From the NCBI RefSeq assembly GCF_000264375.1, contig NZ_AJXW01000052.1, positions 34,912 through 98,911 on the forward strand: 64,000 nucleotides of DNA, in the 5' to 3' direction. This document shows, in pieces, positions 36,333 through 44,691 of the stretch; within the stretch, counting starts at the first letter, position 1, and every line of letters starts with the position of its first letter. The notes under the pieces were generated by a model, which had not been told where the DNA came from, searched no databases, and was given only the letters and a program-made list of their open reading frames with translations. The position numbers and the translations under genes are program-made. This stretch comes from Rhodanobacter thiooxydans LCS2 (GTDB taxonomy: Bacteria > Pseudomonadota > Gammaproteobacteria > Xanthomonadales > Rhodanobacteraceae).

Positions 36333-37112
36333 ATGCCGCGCTGGTCCATCCGCCTCCTCGCCTTCGCCCTGCTCGCTTGCATGACTGCCGCACACGCCGC
36401 CGAAATCCCGGTCTACGGCTATCGGGTCGTGCATGCCTACCCGCACGACACCGGCGCCTATACCGAGGGGCTGTTCTACAAGGATGGTTACCTCTACGAG
36501 AGCACCGGCCAGGTCGGCGCGTCGACCGTACGCAAGGTGGCGCTGGAAACCGGTGAAGTGGTGCAGCGCCATCGCCTGCCGAAGCAGTATTTCGGCGAGG
36601 GCATCGTCGACTGGAAGGACCGCCTGGTGCAGCTCACCTGGCAGAGTGGCACCGGCTTCGTCTACGACCTGGCGAGCTTCACGCCGCAACGCAACTTCCG
36701 CTACGAGGGCGAGGGCTGGGCGCTGACCCGCGACGGCACGCACCTGTACATGAGCGACGGCACGCCGGTGCTGCGCGTGCTGGATCCGGAAACGCTCGAG
36801 GTGGTGCACCGCATCCACGTCACTGCCGACGGTGAGCCGGTGCGCAACCTCAACGAACTGGAATGGGTGGACGGCGAGATCTACGCGAACGTGTGGCTGA
36901 CCGACCGCATCGCGCGGATCGACCCGGCCAGTGGGCAGGTGACGGGCTGGATCGACCTCACCGGCCTGTTCGACATCAGCCGGCTGCCGGACCCCGGCGA
37001 CGACGTGCTCAACGGCATCGCCTGGGACGCGGCGCGCAAGCGCCTGTTCGTCACCGGCAAGTGCTGGCCGCAGCTGTTCGAGATCGAGCTGGTGAAGCGA
37101 CCGGCGCGCTGA
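36333..37112 (+). CDS. Glutaminyl-peptide cyclotransferase (plant-type)
   Basis: This enzyme cyclises N-terminal Gln of proteins to pyroglutamate. The 259-residue protein has a signal peptide (MPRWSIRLLAFALLACMTAAHA) and belongs to the five-bladed beta-propeller QC family first known from papaya, with homologues in Xanthomonas. Typical segments are YPHDTGAYTEGLFYKDGYLYESTGQ (start of the propeller), YFGEGIVDWKDRLVQLTW and NELEWVDGEIYANVW, plus FVTGKCWPQLFEIEL at the end. It should act in the periplasm or be secreted. It ends on a stop codon that forms the left end of a repeat element. Confidence 0.93.
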   Translation: MPRWSIRLLAFALLACMTAAHAAEIPVYGYRVVHAYPHDTGAYTEGLFYKDGYLYESTGQVGASTVRKVALETGEVVQRHRLPKQYFGEGIVDWKDRLVQLTWQSGTGFVYDLASFTPQRNFRYEGEGWALTRDGTHLYMSDGTPVLRVLDPETLEVVHRIHVTADGEPVRNLNELEWVDGEIYANVWLTDRIARIDPASGQVTGWIDLTGLFDISRLPDPGDDVLNGIAWDAARKRLFVTGKCWPQLFEIELVKRPAR

Positions 37113-37344
37113 GAGCTTGTGATTTTTTTAACCTCTCAGGCCGGCCACGGCGAGGGCATGGCAAGGACATGGCGAGGGCATGGCGAGGGCATGGATGCCT
37201 GAGTTGAGGCCACGCAGGAGCGGTTGCCCGATGGCCGGCCATGAAACAGTCGCACAGGTGACTGTTTCATGTGAGCGAGTCCGGGCGTGTACCGGACTCA
37301 CGATCGAAGAAAACCACAGGAAGCGGTTTTCTTCACAAGCTCAG
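37111..37344. repeat. Multi-hairpin repeat element, copy 2 (234 bp)
   Basis: It begins with the GA of the upstream TGA stop. Perfect 10-bp terminal inverted repeats (GAGCTTGTGA near 37113, TCACAAGCTC at 37333-37342) bracket a series of hairpins: ggccggcc-type, tgaaacagt/actgtttca, gagtccgg/ccggactc and gaagaaaacc/ggttttcttc. The rightmost about 70 bp match copy 1 (24234-24385) with a few changes, whereas the middle hairpin has a different sequence with the same shape. An 11-bp tandem repeat lies inside. Confidence 0.82.
37151..37194. repeat. 11-bp tandem repeat, four copies
   Basis: Four head-to-tail copies of cgagggcatgg (the second reads caaggacatgg) lie inside the second multi-hairpin element. 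This makes the copy longer than the other one. Confidence 0.8.
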
Positions 37345-37357
37345 GGCCCCGGCGACC

Positions 37358-38062
37358 TCACAGCGTATCGAGGTAGGCAGACAGCGCCTGTACGTCCTCG
37401 TCGTCGAGCGTGGCTGCCACGCCCTGCATCACCTTCGCGTTGCTGGTGCCGGCACGCGTGCCGGTCTTGAAGTCGTGCAGTTCATGGGCCAGATACTGGC
37501 CAGACTGGCCGCGCAGGCGTGGGAAGGCCGCCCACGGCGGTTGCGGCGCGCTGCTGGCATGCGGTCGCGGACCGGCCCCATCCGGGCCGTGGCAGCCCTG
37601 ACAGGGCGGAATGCCTTTGGCCGGATCGCCGGCCAGGTACAGCTGCGCGCCGCGCGAAGCGGCATCGGCCCGGCCGGCCGGCTTCGGCGGCATCGCGGCG
37701 TAGTAGCTGGCCAGGTCGCGCGCGTCCGTGTCGCCCAGCGTGGCGGCCTGGCCGTTCATCACCGCGCCGACGCGCTGGCCTTCGTGGAATTCCTTCAGCT
37801 GCACGTACAGGTAGGTAGCCGACTGCCCGGCCAGGTTCGGGAACTCCGGCGCGATCGACAGGCCGCGTGCCCCATGGCATGCCGTGCATACCGTGGCCTT
37901 GCCGGCGCCGGCGACGGCATCGCCGCTGACCGGCTGCAGCCGGCGCAGGTCGACGACCCTGGTCGGCGGGGTGTGGGTGTGCGGCGGCTCGCTGGCCCCG
38001 GCGTCCGCGACGAGGCCCGCGCCGAGCAGGAGCATGCACAGGAGGCTGGTACGAGAGGTCAT
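37358..38062 (-). CDS. Diheme c-type cytochrome, c4-like
   Basis: The 234-residue periplasmic protein has a signal peptide (to about residue 23) and two haem-binding sites, CTACH (59-63) and CQGCH (154-158). The sequences APEFPNLAGQS (about 71-81) and YLYVQLKEFHEGQR are class I features of cytochrome c4, with probable distal methionines near the ends of each half. c4 proteins shuttle electrons between membrane complexes and oxidases. It is the last gene of mtrA-mtrB-cytochrome, 11 bp after mtrB, with a GAGGAG ribosome site. It could be the periplasmic partner of the decaheme protein. Confidence 0.92.
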   Translation of the reverse strand: MTSRTSLLCMLLLGAGLVADAGASEPPHTHTPPTRVVDLRRLQPVSGDAVAGAGKATVCTACHGARGLSIAPEFPNLAGQSATYLYVQLKEFHEGQRVGAVMNGQAATLGDTDARDLASYYAAMPPKPAGRADAASRGAQLYLAGDPAKGIPPCQGCHGPDGAGPRPHASSAPQPPWAAFPRLRGQSGQYLAHELHDFKTGTRAGTSNAKVMQGVAATLDDEDVQALSAYLDTL

Positions 38063-38073
38063 CGCGGCGCTCC

Positions 38074-40689
38074 TCACAGCTTCAGGTTCAGCATCACGCC
38101 GACCAGGCTGACGCTGTAGTGCAGCTGGCCGCCCTTGTCGGTGTACAGACGGTGGTCGTAGCTCAACGTCTTGTCGAAGCCGGCGTAGTGCCAGTCGCTG
38201 AAGGCACCGGTCTGGTAGCGGCCGAACAGGCGCACGCCGACGCTGCGGTTGATGGCGAAGTTGAGACCGAGGTCGAGCGTGTTGGTGCGGTACTTGTTGT
38301 CGGGGTAGCCCGCCGCCGCGGCTGCCACCGCAGCCGGTACGCGGTTGGCCAGTGCGCCGATGGTGGCGTAGCGGTAGCCGACGTGGCCGAACGAGCCGTT
38401 GTAGTCGTAGCGCAGGTCGGCGCGCACGCGGCCGAAGTCGTGGCTGAGGCTGAAGCCGCCGTTGCGGTTGCTCTCGCGGTCGAGTTCCCACCACTGATTC
38501 GCGAACGGGTACAGCGGGCCGCCGAGGTTGGGATTGGTCTGGCCAGGGGTGCCCAGCGCCTTGCCGTTGTCGGGGCCGTCAGCGTCGTTCACGTTGGAAA
38601 TGCCCAGGCGCGAGCTTTCCGCGCCGAGGTAGACGTTCACCACGGTGGCCGGGGTCGGCTGCCAGTCCCATTGCACGGTGGCGCCGGTGGTGCGGGTGTT
38701 CTGCCGGCCGATCGTCGCGTCATAGTTGTCGCGGTTGCCGTAGAAGGTGGCCGACAGCGTGGCCGACTCGCCCCACGGATAGGTGATGATCACGCGCGCC
38801 TTGCTCTCGGTGCGGTCGGACAGATCGTACTTGCGCATGTCGGCGACGGTGTGCGCGGGGAGGCCGTTGACCGGCTCGACGAAGCCGGGCAGCGATTCGG
38901 AGAAGAACTGTCGGTACGGGTTGTAGTTGTACCGGTCGCCGTCGCGCCTGGCGTACTCCCAGCTCAGCCGCACGGTGGCGCCGATCACGTCGCGGCTGAC
39001 CCAGTCGAACTTGATGCGCTGGTCGTCGATGCGCTTGCGCTCACGGTACTTGGGCCGGTTGTGGTCGAAGGTGTAGACCACGCCGAGCGAGCTCTTGCGG
39101 CCGAACTGCCAGTCGCCGCCCAGCTCGAAGATGGTGTCGGTGTAGCCGAACGGGTTGTTGCGCACGGTAACCATGTACGAGCGGTACAGCGGGTTGTTCG
39201 GGTCGAAGATGCCGGTCTCGCCCGGCACCACGCTGCCCTGCGAGCCGTTCTCGGAGATGTAGCCGTACTGGCCGGTGAGCGGGTTGTAGGCGAGGTAGCG
39301 GGTCTTGTCGTTCTCGCGGTACCAGCGCAGCCCGGCGTGCCAGCCGAACGCGGCGGTGGGATGGAAGGTCACGCGGGCGTCGACCAGGCCGGTGTCGATG
39401 CGCGCGTTGGCATTGCGCTGTGACAGCGCCGCGGTGGTGTTCCAGTTGGCGCACTGGAAGGTGTAGTCCACCGGCGGCGCGATGAAGATGCCGCCGGTGC
39501 CGGTGCAGGTGGTGGGCGCCAGCAGCGCGTCGTTCTGGCGCATGGTGCCCCACGCGCCGGCCATGCTGAACTGGCCGTTCCACTTCAGCGTGCGCGTCAG
39601 GTCCAGGCGCAGGTTGTGGTAGTCGTTGTCCGGTTCCAGCGAAAACTGGCCGTTCTTGATGTCGGCCACCTGCGGCGTGCCGACCACGTTCCACAGCGCG
39701 AACGGGCTCTGGAAGTTCAAGTGGTCCTTGTGGTTGCGGAAGAACGAGCCGTTGTAGGTGGCGAGGAAATGCCACACCTTGCCCACGTTGCGCAGGCTCA
39801 GGTTGATGTCGGTGGTGCGAAAGTCGATCGGTCGCACCGTTTCCAGCACTCCGCCGTTGCTGGGAAACGGGTAGTTGAAGAACATCGAGCCGCCCCACAG
39901 GCGGGTGCCGGTGCGCTTCTCGTTGGTGATCGAGGCCGAGCCGATCCAGTCGCGGTACAGCACGCCTTCGTAGCCCAGCCCCGCGCGGGTGCGGGTCATC
40001 CCGATGCTGCGCCGGGGCGTGGCCGCCGACACCGCGGCCACCTGCGCCGGTGTGCTGGCGCCAGGCACCAGCGGTGCCGACAGGGTCAGGTCGGTACTGC
40101 CCACGCCGTTCCAGATCGGATAGGCGCTGGTCGACACGGTATGCGGCATGTCGCGGTAGAAGCCCTCGACGCGGTAGTGGCCGTAGCGGCCGACGCGCAG
40201 GCGGTAGAACTGGTCGTCGCCGCTCAAGCGGCTGCCGCGCAGCTCGACGTACTGGCCGGTCCGGCGGTTGAGGAAATCGAGCACGAACAGGCCGAGCACG
40301 GCGCCGCTCTTCCAGTCGGCGTACTGGCGGAAGTACTCCGCGTTGCGGTCGCCGCCGACGTGCAGGTAGCCGAGCTGCAGCAGCCCGGCGTAGTTCCAGT
40401 CACTCAACCCCAGCGGCTTGCCTGCCTCGGGCAGCGGCGGGTACGGGTACAGCGCGCCGGTGGGGGTACGCAGCATGCCGGCGTGCAGGTAGGAGGTGCC
40501 TTCGGGATCGGCGCGGTACAGCATCGGCGCCCAGCCGGTCGGGTCGAGCGGGCTGCCGTAGTGCATGTCGCCCACGCGCATGGTGCCGCTGGTGTCGCTG
40601 GCCAGCGCGCCATGCATGCCGAACAGGCCGGCCAGCAGTCCCAGCGTCAGGGCTTTCGGTGCGGAGTGGTTTCCTTTCTGCACAGGCAT
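38074..40689 (-). CDS. mtrB: MtrB/PioB-family outer-membrane beta-barrel
   Basis: MtrB-type barrels hold the decaheme cytochrome MtrA in a pore so electrons can cross the outer membrane. The 871-residue protein has a signal peptide (ending ALAS near residue 31) and a long run of alternating beta-strands ending in SVSLVGVMLNLKL. Family-like stretches include NDYHNLRLDLTRTLKWNGQF, WHAGLRWYRENDKTRYLAY and FELGGDWQFGRKSSLGVVY. No N-terminal CXXC pair, as in Shewanella MtrB, was found. The gene follows mtrA by 12 bp. At 871 residues it is larger than Shewanella MtrB. Fe(II) oxidation (MtoB/PioB) or outward electron flow are both possible. Confidence 0.88.
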   Translation of the reverse strand: MPVQKGNHSAPKALTLGLLAGLFGMHGALASDTSGTMRVGDMHYGSPLDPTGWAPMLYRADPEGTSYLHAGMLRTPTGALYPYPPLPEAGKPLGLSDWNYAGLLQLGYLHVGGDRNAEYFRQYADWKSGAVLGLFVLDFLNRRTGQYVELRGSRLSGDDQFYRLRVGRYGHYRVEGFYRDMPHTVSTSAYPIWNGVGSTDLTLSAPLVPGASTPAQVAAVSAATPRRSIGMTRTRAGLGYEGVLYRDWIGSASITNEKRTGTRLWGGSMFFNYPFPSNGGVLETVRPIDFRTTDINLSLRNVGKVWHFLATYNGSFFRNHKDHLNFQSPFALWNVVGTPQVADIKNGQFSLEPDNDYHNLRLDLTRTLKWNGQFSMAGAWGTMRQNDALLAPTTCTGTGGIFIAPPVDYTFQCANWNTTAALSQRNANARIDTGLVDARVTFHPTAAFGWHAGLRWYRENDKTRYLAYNPLTGQYGYISENGSQGSVVPGETGIFDPNNPLYRSYMVTVRNNPFGYTDTIFELGGDWQFGRKSSLGVVYTFDHNRPKYRERKRIDDQRIKFDWVSRDVIGATVRLSWEYARRDGDRYNYNPYRQFFSESLPGFVEPVNGLPAHTVADMRKYDLSDRTESKARVIITYPWGESATLSATFYGNRDNYDATIGRQNTRTTGATVQWDWQPTPATVVNVYLGAESSRLGISNVNDADGPDNGKALGTPGQTNPNLGGPLYPFANQWWELDRESNRNGGFSLSHDFGRVRADLRYDYNGSFGHVGYRYATIGALANRVPAAVAAAAAGYPDNKYRTNTLDLGLNFAINRSVGVRLFGRYQTGAFSDWHYAGFDKTLSYDHRLYTDKGGQLHYSVSLVGVMLNLKL

Positions 40690-40701
40690 GGTCGGCCTCC
40701 G

Positions 40702-41835
40702 TCACTTGTGGAACTTCGGTCCGGAAGGATTGTTGGAACCGTGGATGTTGGCGTGGCAGCTGAGACAGCCGCGGCCCATCGAACGCTCGTCCGGGAACGG
40801 CCCGCTGCCGAGGTTGGCTGCGCTCTGCAGGTCGTTCGGGTGGCGCGTCATGGTGTGGCACTGCTGGCACAGCATCGGGATTGGCGCGACCAGCAGGGTC
40901 TGCTGGTTGGAGCCGTGCACGTCGTGGCAGTTGAGGCAGTTCTGTCGAACAGGCGCGTGCTCGAACAGGAACGGCCCGCGCTTCTCGGCGTGGCACGTGT
41001 AGCAGGTCTCGTTGACGGTGTCGGTCTTCAGCAGCGGCTTGGTGATGCTGCCGTGCGGGTTGTGGCAGTCGGTGCAGGCCATCTGCCCTTCCGGCAGCGG
41101 CATGTGCGAGCGACGGTTGAACTTGGCGCGGATGTCCTGGTGGCAGCTGGCGCAGACTTCGTTGATCGACGACTTGGCCAGCGCGCCCTCCGGCGACAGC
41201 CGCGCCATCGGGTTGTGGCAGTCGGTGCAGGACAGCCCGCGGTTCTGGTGGATGGAGCCGATCCAGTGCTGGCGCGCGCCGCCGGCATGGCAGGCGAGGC
41301 AGACCCCGGCCTGGGTCTGCGGCGAGCTCTTCGAGTCGTGGGTGAAGCCGATGATCAGGCCTGGTGCGGTGGGATCCTTGGCGTGCGCGGAGCCCGGGCC
41401 GTGGCAGCTTTCGCAGGCCGCCTGCGGGCCGGTGTTGGCCGCGCCGGCGCGGAACGCGGCCATGTGCAGCGAGTGCGAAGCCTGCACGTTCTCCTGCGTG
41501 TGGCAGGCCACGCAGCTCTTCGCGCCGGTCGCATCGGCATTCGGCGCCAGCGGGTTGGCCGGGATCGAGGCGGCGTCGAACGGGGTGGCCAGGCTGTCGC
41601 TCATGCTCGCCGGGTGCGGGTTGCCGGCACGCGCCGCGCCCGCGCCCATGTCGGTGGCCGGCAGCATGCGGGCGATGTCGCTCTGGCTGAGCCCGCCGGC
41701 AGGGGCGGCATGCGCACCCGGCGCGGCGTTGCCACCGGCCTGCTGGGCCTGCACGTCGCGAGCCCCGAGCAGCATGGCGCCGGCACTCAGCGCGGCGCAC
41801 AGCACGACGGCAAGCAACAGCGAAATCGCACGCAT
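40702..41835 (-). CDS. mtrA: Decaheme c-type cytochrome, MtrA/PioA/DmsE family
   Basis: The 377-residue protein has a signal peptide (to about residue 31) and ten CXXCH haem sites, at about 108, 141, 179, 203, 228, 254, 278, 300, 323 and 357. This is the MtrA number and spacing. Such proteins form a haem wire through the MtrB barrel. A Ser/Ala/Pro-rich segment of about 75 residues precedes the first haem site and is longer than in MtrA. The ATG at 41835 is the natural start; an upstream frame extension lacks a signal peptide. No MtrC-like surface cytochrome or HiPIP gene lies nearby. It is first in a three-gene operon and divergent from a LysR gene. Confidence 0.95.
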   Translation of the reverse strand: MRAISLLLAVVLCAALSAGAMLLGARDVQAQQAGGNAAPGAHAAPAGGLSQSDIARMLPATDMGAGAARAGNPHPASMSDSLATPFDAASIPANPLAPNADATGAKSCVACHTQENVQASHSLHMAAFRAGAANTGPQAACESCHGPGSAHAKDPTAPGLIIGFTHDSKSSPQTQAGVCLACHAGGARQHWIGSIHQNRGLSCTDCHNPMARLSPEGALAKSSINEVCASCHQDIRAKFNRRSHMPLPEGQMACTDCHNPHGSITKPLLKTDTVNETCYTCHAEKRGPFLFEHAPVRQNCLNCHDVHGSNQQTLLVAPIPMLCQQCHTMTRHPNDLQSAANLGSGPFPDERSMGRGCLSCHANIHGSNNPSGPKFHK

Positions 41836-42085
41836 GGCTCGAACCCCTTGGCTAGCGTGAACACCCGCAGCGACCGACCGACGCCATCCTGATGCGTGGC
41901 ACGCGCCCCTGACGTCTGCGGCGATGTCCCGAGGCCGTAGTATTTCCCTCATGCAATGCGATTGATAAGCCCTTTCATGTTGCGTTTAATATCCATGATC
42001 AGCGAACAATTCTTCACGATTGCGCAACGCAACAAGACAGTTCCCCCGATCCACCGCCACGCCCGCCACCCTCGAGGGACACGCC
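41836..42085. promoter_or_regulatory. Divergent regulatory region, mtrA operon and LysR gene
   Basis: This 250-bp gap contains an AT-rich core (about 41955-42030) unlike the surrounding DNA, including a TTGCGCAA palindrome near 42019-42026 and several T-N11-A spacings. The arrangement is typical for a LysR protein that controls its neighbour and itself. Exact promoters were not fixed; on the minus strand a TACTAC-type -10 lies near 41940. Confidence 0.5.
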
Positions 42086-43048
42086 GTGCAGGATCTCAAC
42101 GACATCTATTACTTCGTGCAGGTGGTGGAGCTGGGTTCGTTCACCGCGGCCAGCAAGGCGCTGGGCGTGGCCAAGTCGCAGCTGAGCTTCCGCGTAGCAC
42201 GACTGGAGACCAGCCTTGGCGTGCGGCTGATCCAGCGCACCACGCGGCGCTCGCACGTCAGCGAGATCGGCCAGCGCTACTACGAACAATGCCAGCAGTT
42301 GCTGGCCGCGGCCGAGCAGACCCAACGCGTGATCGACGAAGCGCAGGCCGCGCCGCGCGGGCGTATCCACGTGGCCTGTCCGGTGCTGTTCGCGCAATTG
42401 CTGCTGGCGCCGATCCTGGTCGAGTTCCTGCGACAGCACCCTGGGGTGCAGGTGGACCTGGATATCTGCCACCACCAGGTCGACGTGATCGCCGGCGGCT
42501 ACGACATCGCATTCCGGGTGCGCGACTCGCTCCAGGATTCCAGCCTGGTGATGCGCAGCTATGGCCTGGACCCGCAGGTGCTGGTGGCCAGCCCCGAACT
42601 GCTGCGGCGCCAGGGCCAGCCGACCCAGCCGCTGGAGCTCAAGCGCCTTTCCAGCGTCGGTCTGATCAGCGCGGAAGGCAGGCACTTCTGGCACCTGCAG
42701 GCCGCCGACGGGCGCACCCAGCAGGTGGAGTACCACCCCAGCCTGATCAGCGACGACCTGCAGGTGCTGTACCAGGCGGTGGTCGGCGGCGTCGGCGCGG
42801 CGCAGCTGCCGCAGTTCGTCTGCCGCGAGGCGGTTGCCGCAGGCCGGCTGGTGCCGCTGCTGCCGGCGTGGTCGCTGCCTGCCGGCAACGTGCATGCGGT
42901 GTATCCCTCGCGCCACGGCCACACCCCGGCACTGCACAGCTTTATCGACTTCGTGGCGCAGTCCATGCCCCAGGTGCTGCGCCGCACCCAGCAGGGCACG
43001 CCGGCCGAGCACGCGGAACCCGCAGCGGAAAACCTGGTCGCCGACTGA
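42086..43048 (+). CDS. LysR-family transcriptional regulator (AaeR/CrgA-like)
   Basis: The 320-residue regulator has a LysR winged-helix domain at residues 1-60 (LNDIYYFVQVVELGSFTAASKALGVAKSQLSFRVARLE) and a substrate-binding domain after it. The CrgA/AaeR-type subgroup is suggested by RGRIHVACPVLFAQLLLAPILVEFL. The effector is unknown. It lies head to head with the mtrA-mtrB-cytochrome operon, so it is a likely controller of electron-transfer genes. The start is the GTG at 42086, which has gaggga 6 nt upstream; an in-frame TTG at 42020 would add 22 residues but has no ribosome site. Confidence 0.9.
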   Translation: MQDLNDIYYFVQVVELGSFTAASKALGVAKSQLSFRVARLETSLGVRLIQRTTRRSHVSEIGQRYYEQCQQLLAAAEQTQRVIDEAQAAPRGRIHVACPVLFAQLLLAPILVEFLRQHPGVQVDLDICHHQVDVIAGGYDIAFRVRDSLQDSSLVMRSYGLDPQVLVASPELLRRQGQPTQPLELKRLSSVGLISAEGRHFWHLQAADGRTQQVEYHPSLISDDLQVLYQAVVGGVGAAQLPQFVCREAVAAGRLVPLLPAWSLPAGNVHAVYPSRHGHTPALHSFIDFVAQSMPQVLRRTQQGTPAEHAEPAAENLVAD

Positions 43049-43059
43049 AACTGCGCCGG

Positions 43060-44295
43060 CTACGCGCCCAGCAGCCGGCGCGCCGCCGCGCGGCCGGCGA
43101 GCCGGCCGCTGGCGAAGCAGGCGGTGAGCAGGTAGCCGCCGGTGGGCGCCTCCCAGTCGAGCATTTCGCCAGCGCAGAACACGCCGGGGCGCTCGTGCAG
43201 CATCAGGTTCTCATCCACTGCCTCCAGCCGCACGCCGCCGGCGGTGCTGATCGCCTCGGTGACCGGTCGCGGCGCGCGCAGATGCAGCGGCAGGGCCTTG
43301 AGCTGCGCGGCCAGCGCCGCCGGATCGGCCAGGGTGGATTTGTCGGTGAGCTCGAACAACAGCGCGCACTTCGCCGCGTCCAGTCCGGCGCGACGACGCA
43401 GCCAGTCGCCGATGCTGTGCTTGCCGCGCGGCGCGGCGAGACGGCTAGCCAGCGCGCTTTCGTCGTAGCCGGGCACCAGGTCCAGCTTCAGCACGCCTTC
43501 GCCGCGTTCCGCGATCTGCTCGCGCAGTTCGGCGCCGATCGCGTAGATCAGGCTGCCCTCGATGCCGTACTCGCTGAGCACGAACTCCCCCTGGCGCGAA
43601 CGGGCCACGCCATGGCGGTCGACCCAGTGCGCCACCACCGGCTTCAGCGGGGCGCCGGCGAAGCGGCTGGCAAGATGCTCGCTCCACGCCAGCTCGAAGC
43701 CGCAGTTGGCCGGCTGCAGCGGCGCGATGTCGATGCCCGCGTGCTCGAGCGGCGCCACCCAGGCGCCATCGGAGCCCAGCTGCGGCCAGCTGGCGCCGCC
43801 GAGCGCGAGGATTGCCGCCTCGGCTGCCACCGTGCGTTCGCCCTGCGGCGTGGCGAAGCGCAGCGCGCCATCGCTCCAGCCCAGCCAGCGGTGGTGCATG
43901 TGGAAGGCCACGCCCGCTTCGCGCAAGCGGTGCAACCAGCCACGCAACAGCGGCGCCGCCTTCTGGTCGAGCGGAAATACCCGGCCCGAACTGCCGACGA
44001 AGGTTTCCACGCCGAGACCGCGGGCCCAGCGGCGCAACGCCTCGGCATCAAACGCGTCCAGCCAGCGCGCCACCGCGTCGCGGCGCGCGCCGTAGCGCTC
44101 GACGAAACGCGCGCGCGGCTCGCCATGGGTCAGGTTGAGGCCGCCCTTGCCGGCCAGCAGGAATTTCCGCCCCACCGAACCCTTGGCCTCGTACAGGTCG
44201 ACCGCCACGCCCGCCGCGCACGCGGCTTCGGCCGCCATCAGTCCCGCCGGACCGCCGCCGATGATCGCCAGTCGGGGAGTTGTGGTCCGGGTCAC
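43060..44295 (-). CDS. HI0933-like FAD flavoprotein
   Basis: The roughly 411-residue protein is an FAD/NAD(P)-dependent oxidoreductase of the HI0933/BaiN-like group. It has the Rossmann motif LAIIGGGPAGLMAAEAAC near its start, KGSVGRKFLLAGKGGLNLTH, and the C-terminal FAD-binding RPGVFCAGEMLDWEAPTGGYLL. Substrate and pathway are unknown. The start is uncertain: a GTG at 44295 opens the family N-terminus; ATG codons at 44331 and 44388 would add 12 or 31 residues. It is convergent with the LysR gene, separated by 11 bp. Confidence 0.85.
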   Translation of the reverse strand: MTRTTTPRLAIIGGGPAGLMAAEAACAAGVAVDLYEAKGSVGRKFLLAGKGGLNLTHGEPRARFVERYGARRDAVARWLDAFDAEALRRWARGLGVETFVGSSGRVFPLDQKAAPLLRGWLHRLREAGVAFHMHHRWLGWSDGALRFATPQGERTVAAEAAILALGGASWPQLGSDGAWVAPLEHAGIDIAPLQPANCGFELAWSEHLASRFAGAPLKPVVAHWVDRHGVARSRQGEFVLSEYGIEGSLIYAIGAELREQIAERGEGVLKLDLVPGYDESALASRLAAPRGKHSIGDWLRRRAGLDAAKCALLFELTDKSTLADPAALAAQLKALPLHLRAPRPVTEAISTAGGVRLEAVDENLMLHERPGVFCAGEMLDWEAPTGGYLLTACFASGRLAGRAAARRLLGA

Positions 44296-44433
44296 CCGCG
44301 CATGGTCGCATGCCGCCTGCGCGGCATGCATCGCCGGTGTCGCGGTGGTGGTGACGCCGGCCCGGCAGGGCCGCGTGGCTTCGCGCATGAATCGCAGCTG
44401 ACCACCAGGGCAGGAAGGGCTGAACGGCAGCGC

Positions 44434-44449
44434 CAGATAATATTATCTG
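44434..44449. promoter_or_regulatory. 16-bp AT-rich perfect palindrome
   Basis: cagataatattatctg is a perfect palindrome that extends to GCGCCA on the left and TGGCGC on the right with a two-base offset. It stands out in high-GC DNA and looks like an operator or a stem near the flavoprotein 5' end. Confidence 0.5.
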
Positions 44450-44528
44450 TGGCGCAAGCAATTACGCCTGAAAAAACAGCCATGGAGAAACTTCTTGCGC
44501 CGGTGGCGTAACCCCGCTCGGCCGTCAT

Positions 44529-44651
44529 GGATAATCGCAAATCTGCGCGAATCCACCGCCATCGAACCGGTTTTTCGCGGGCGTGTTGGTCGCGGCAGGG
44601 CGCGCCACCGAGCCGTCGGTGGCCACGCCGCCGCATGGGGATAATCGCAAA
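44529..44651. repeat. Two direct copies of GGATAATCGCAAA
   Basis: The 13-bp sequence occurs at 44529-44541 and 44639-44651, 110 bp apart, in both cases preceded by CATGG-like bases and followed by TGCGC-like bases. A third ATAATC-type piece (tgataatcccgg) is near 44674. These may be sites for one regulator. Confidence 0.5.
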
Positions 44652-44691
44652 CATTTGCGCCATTCCGGCCGCCTGATAATCCCGGAAAACC

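Noticed and set aside
38119..41892. Long plus-strand frames opposite mtrA and mtrB
   Set aside because: They are antisense to genes with ten haem motifs and a clear barrel; composition is Val/Ala/Arg rich with no domain.
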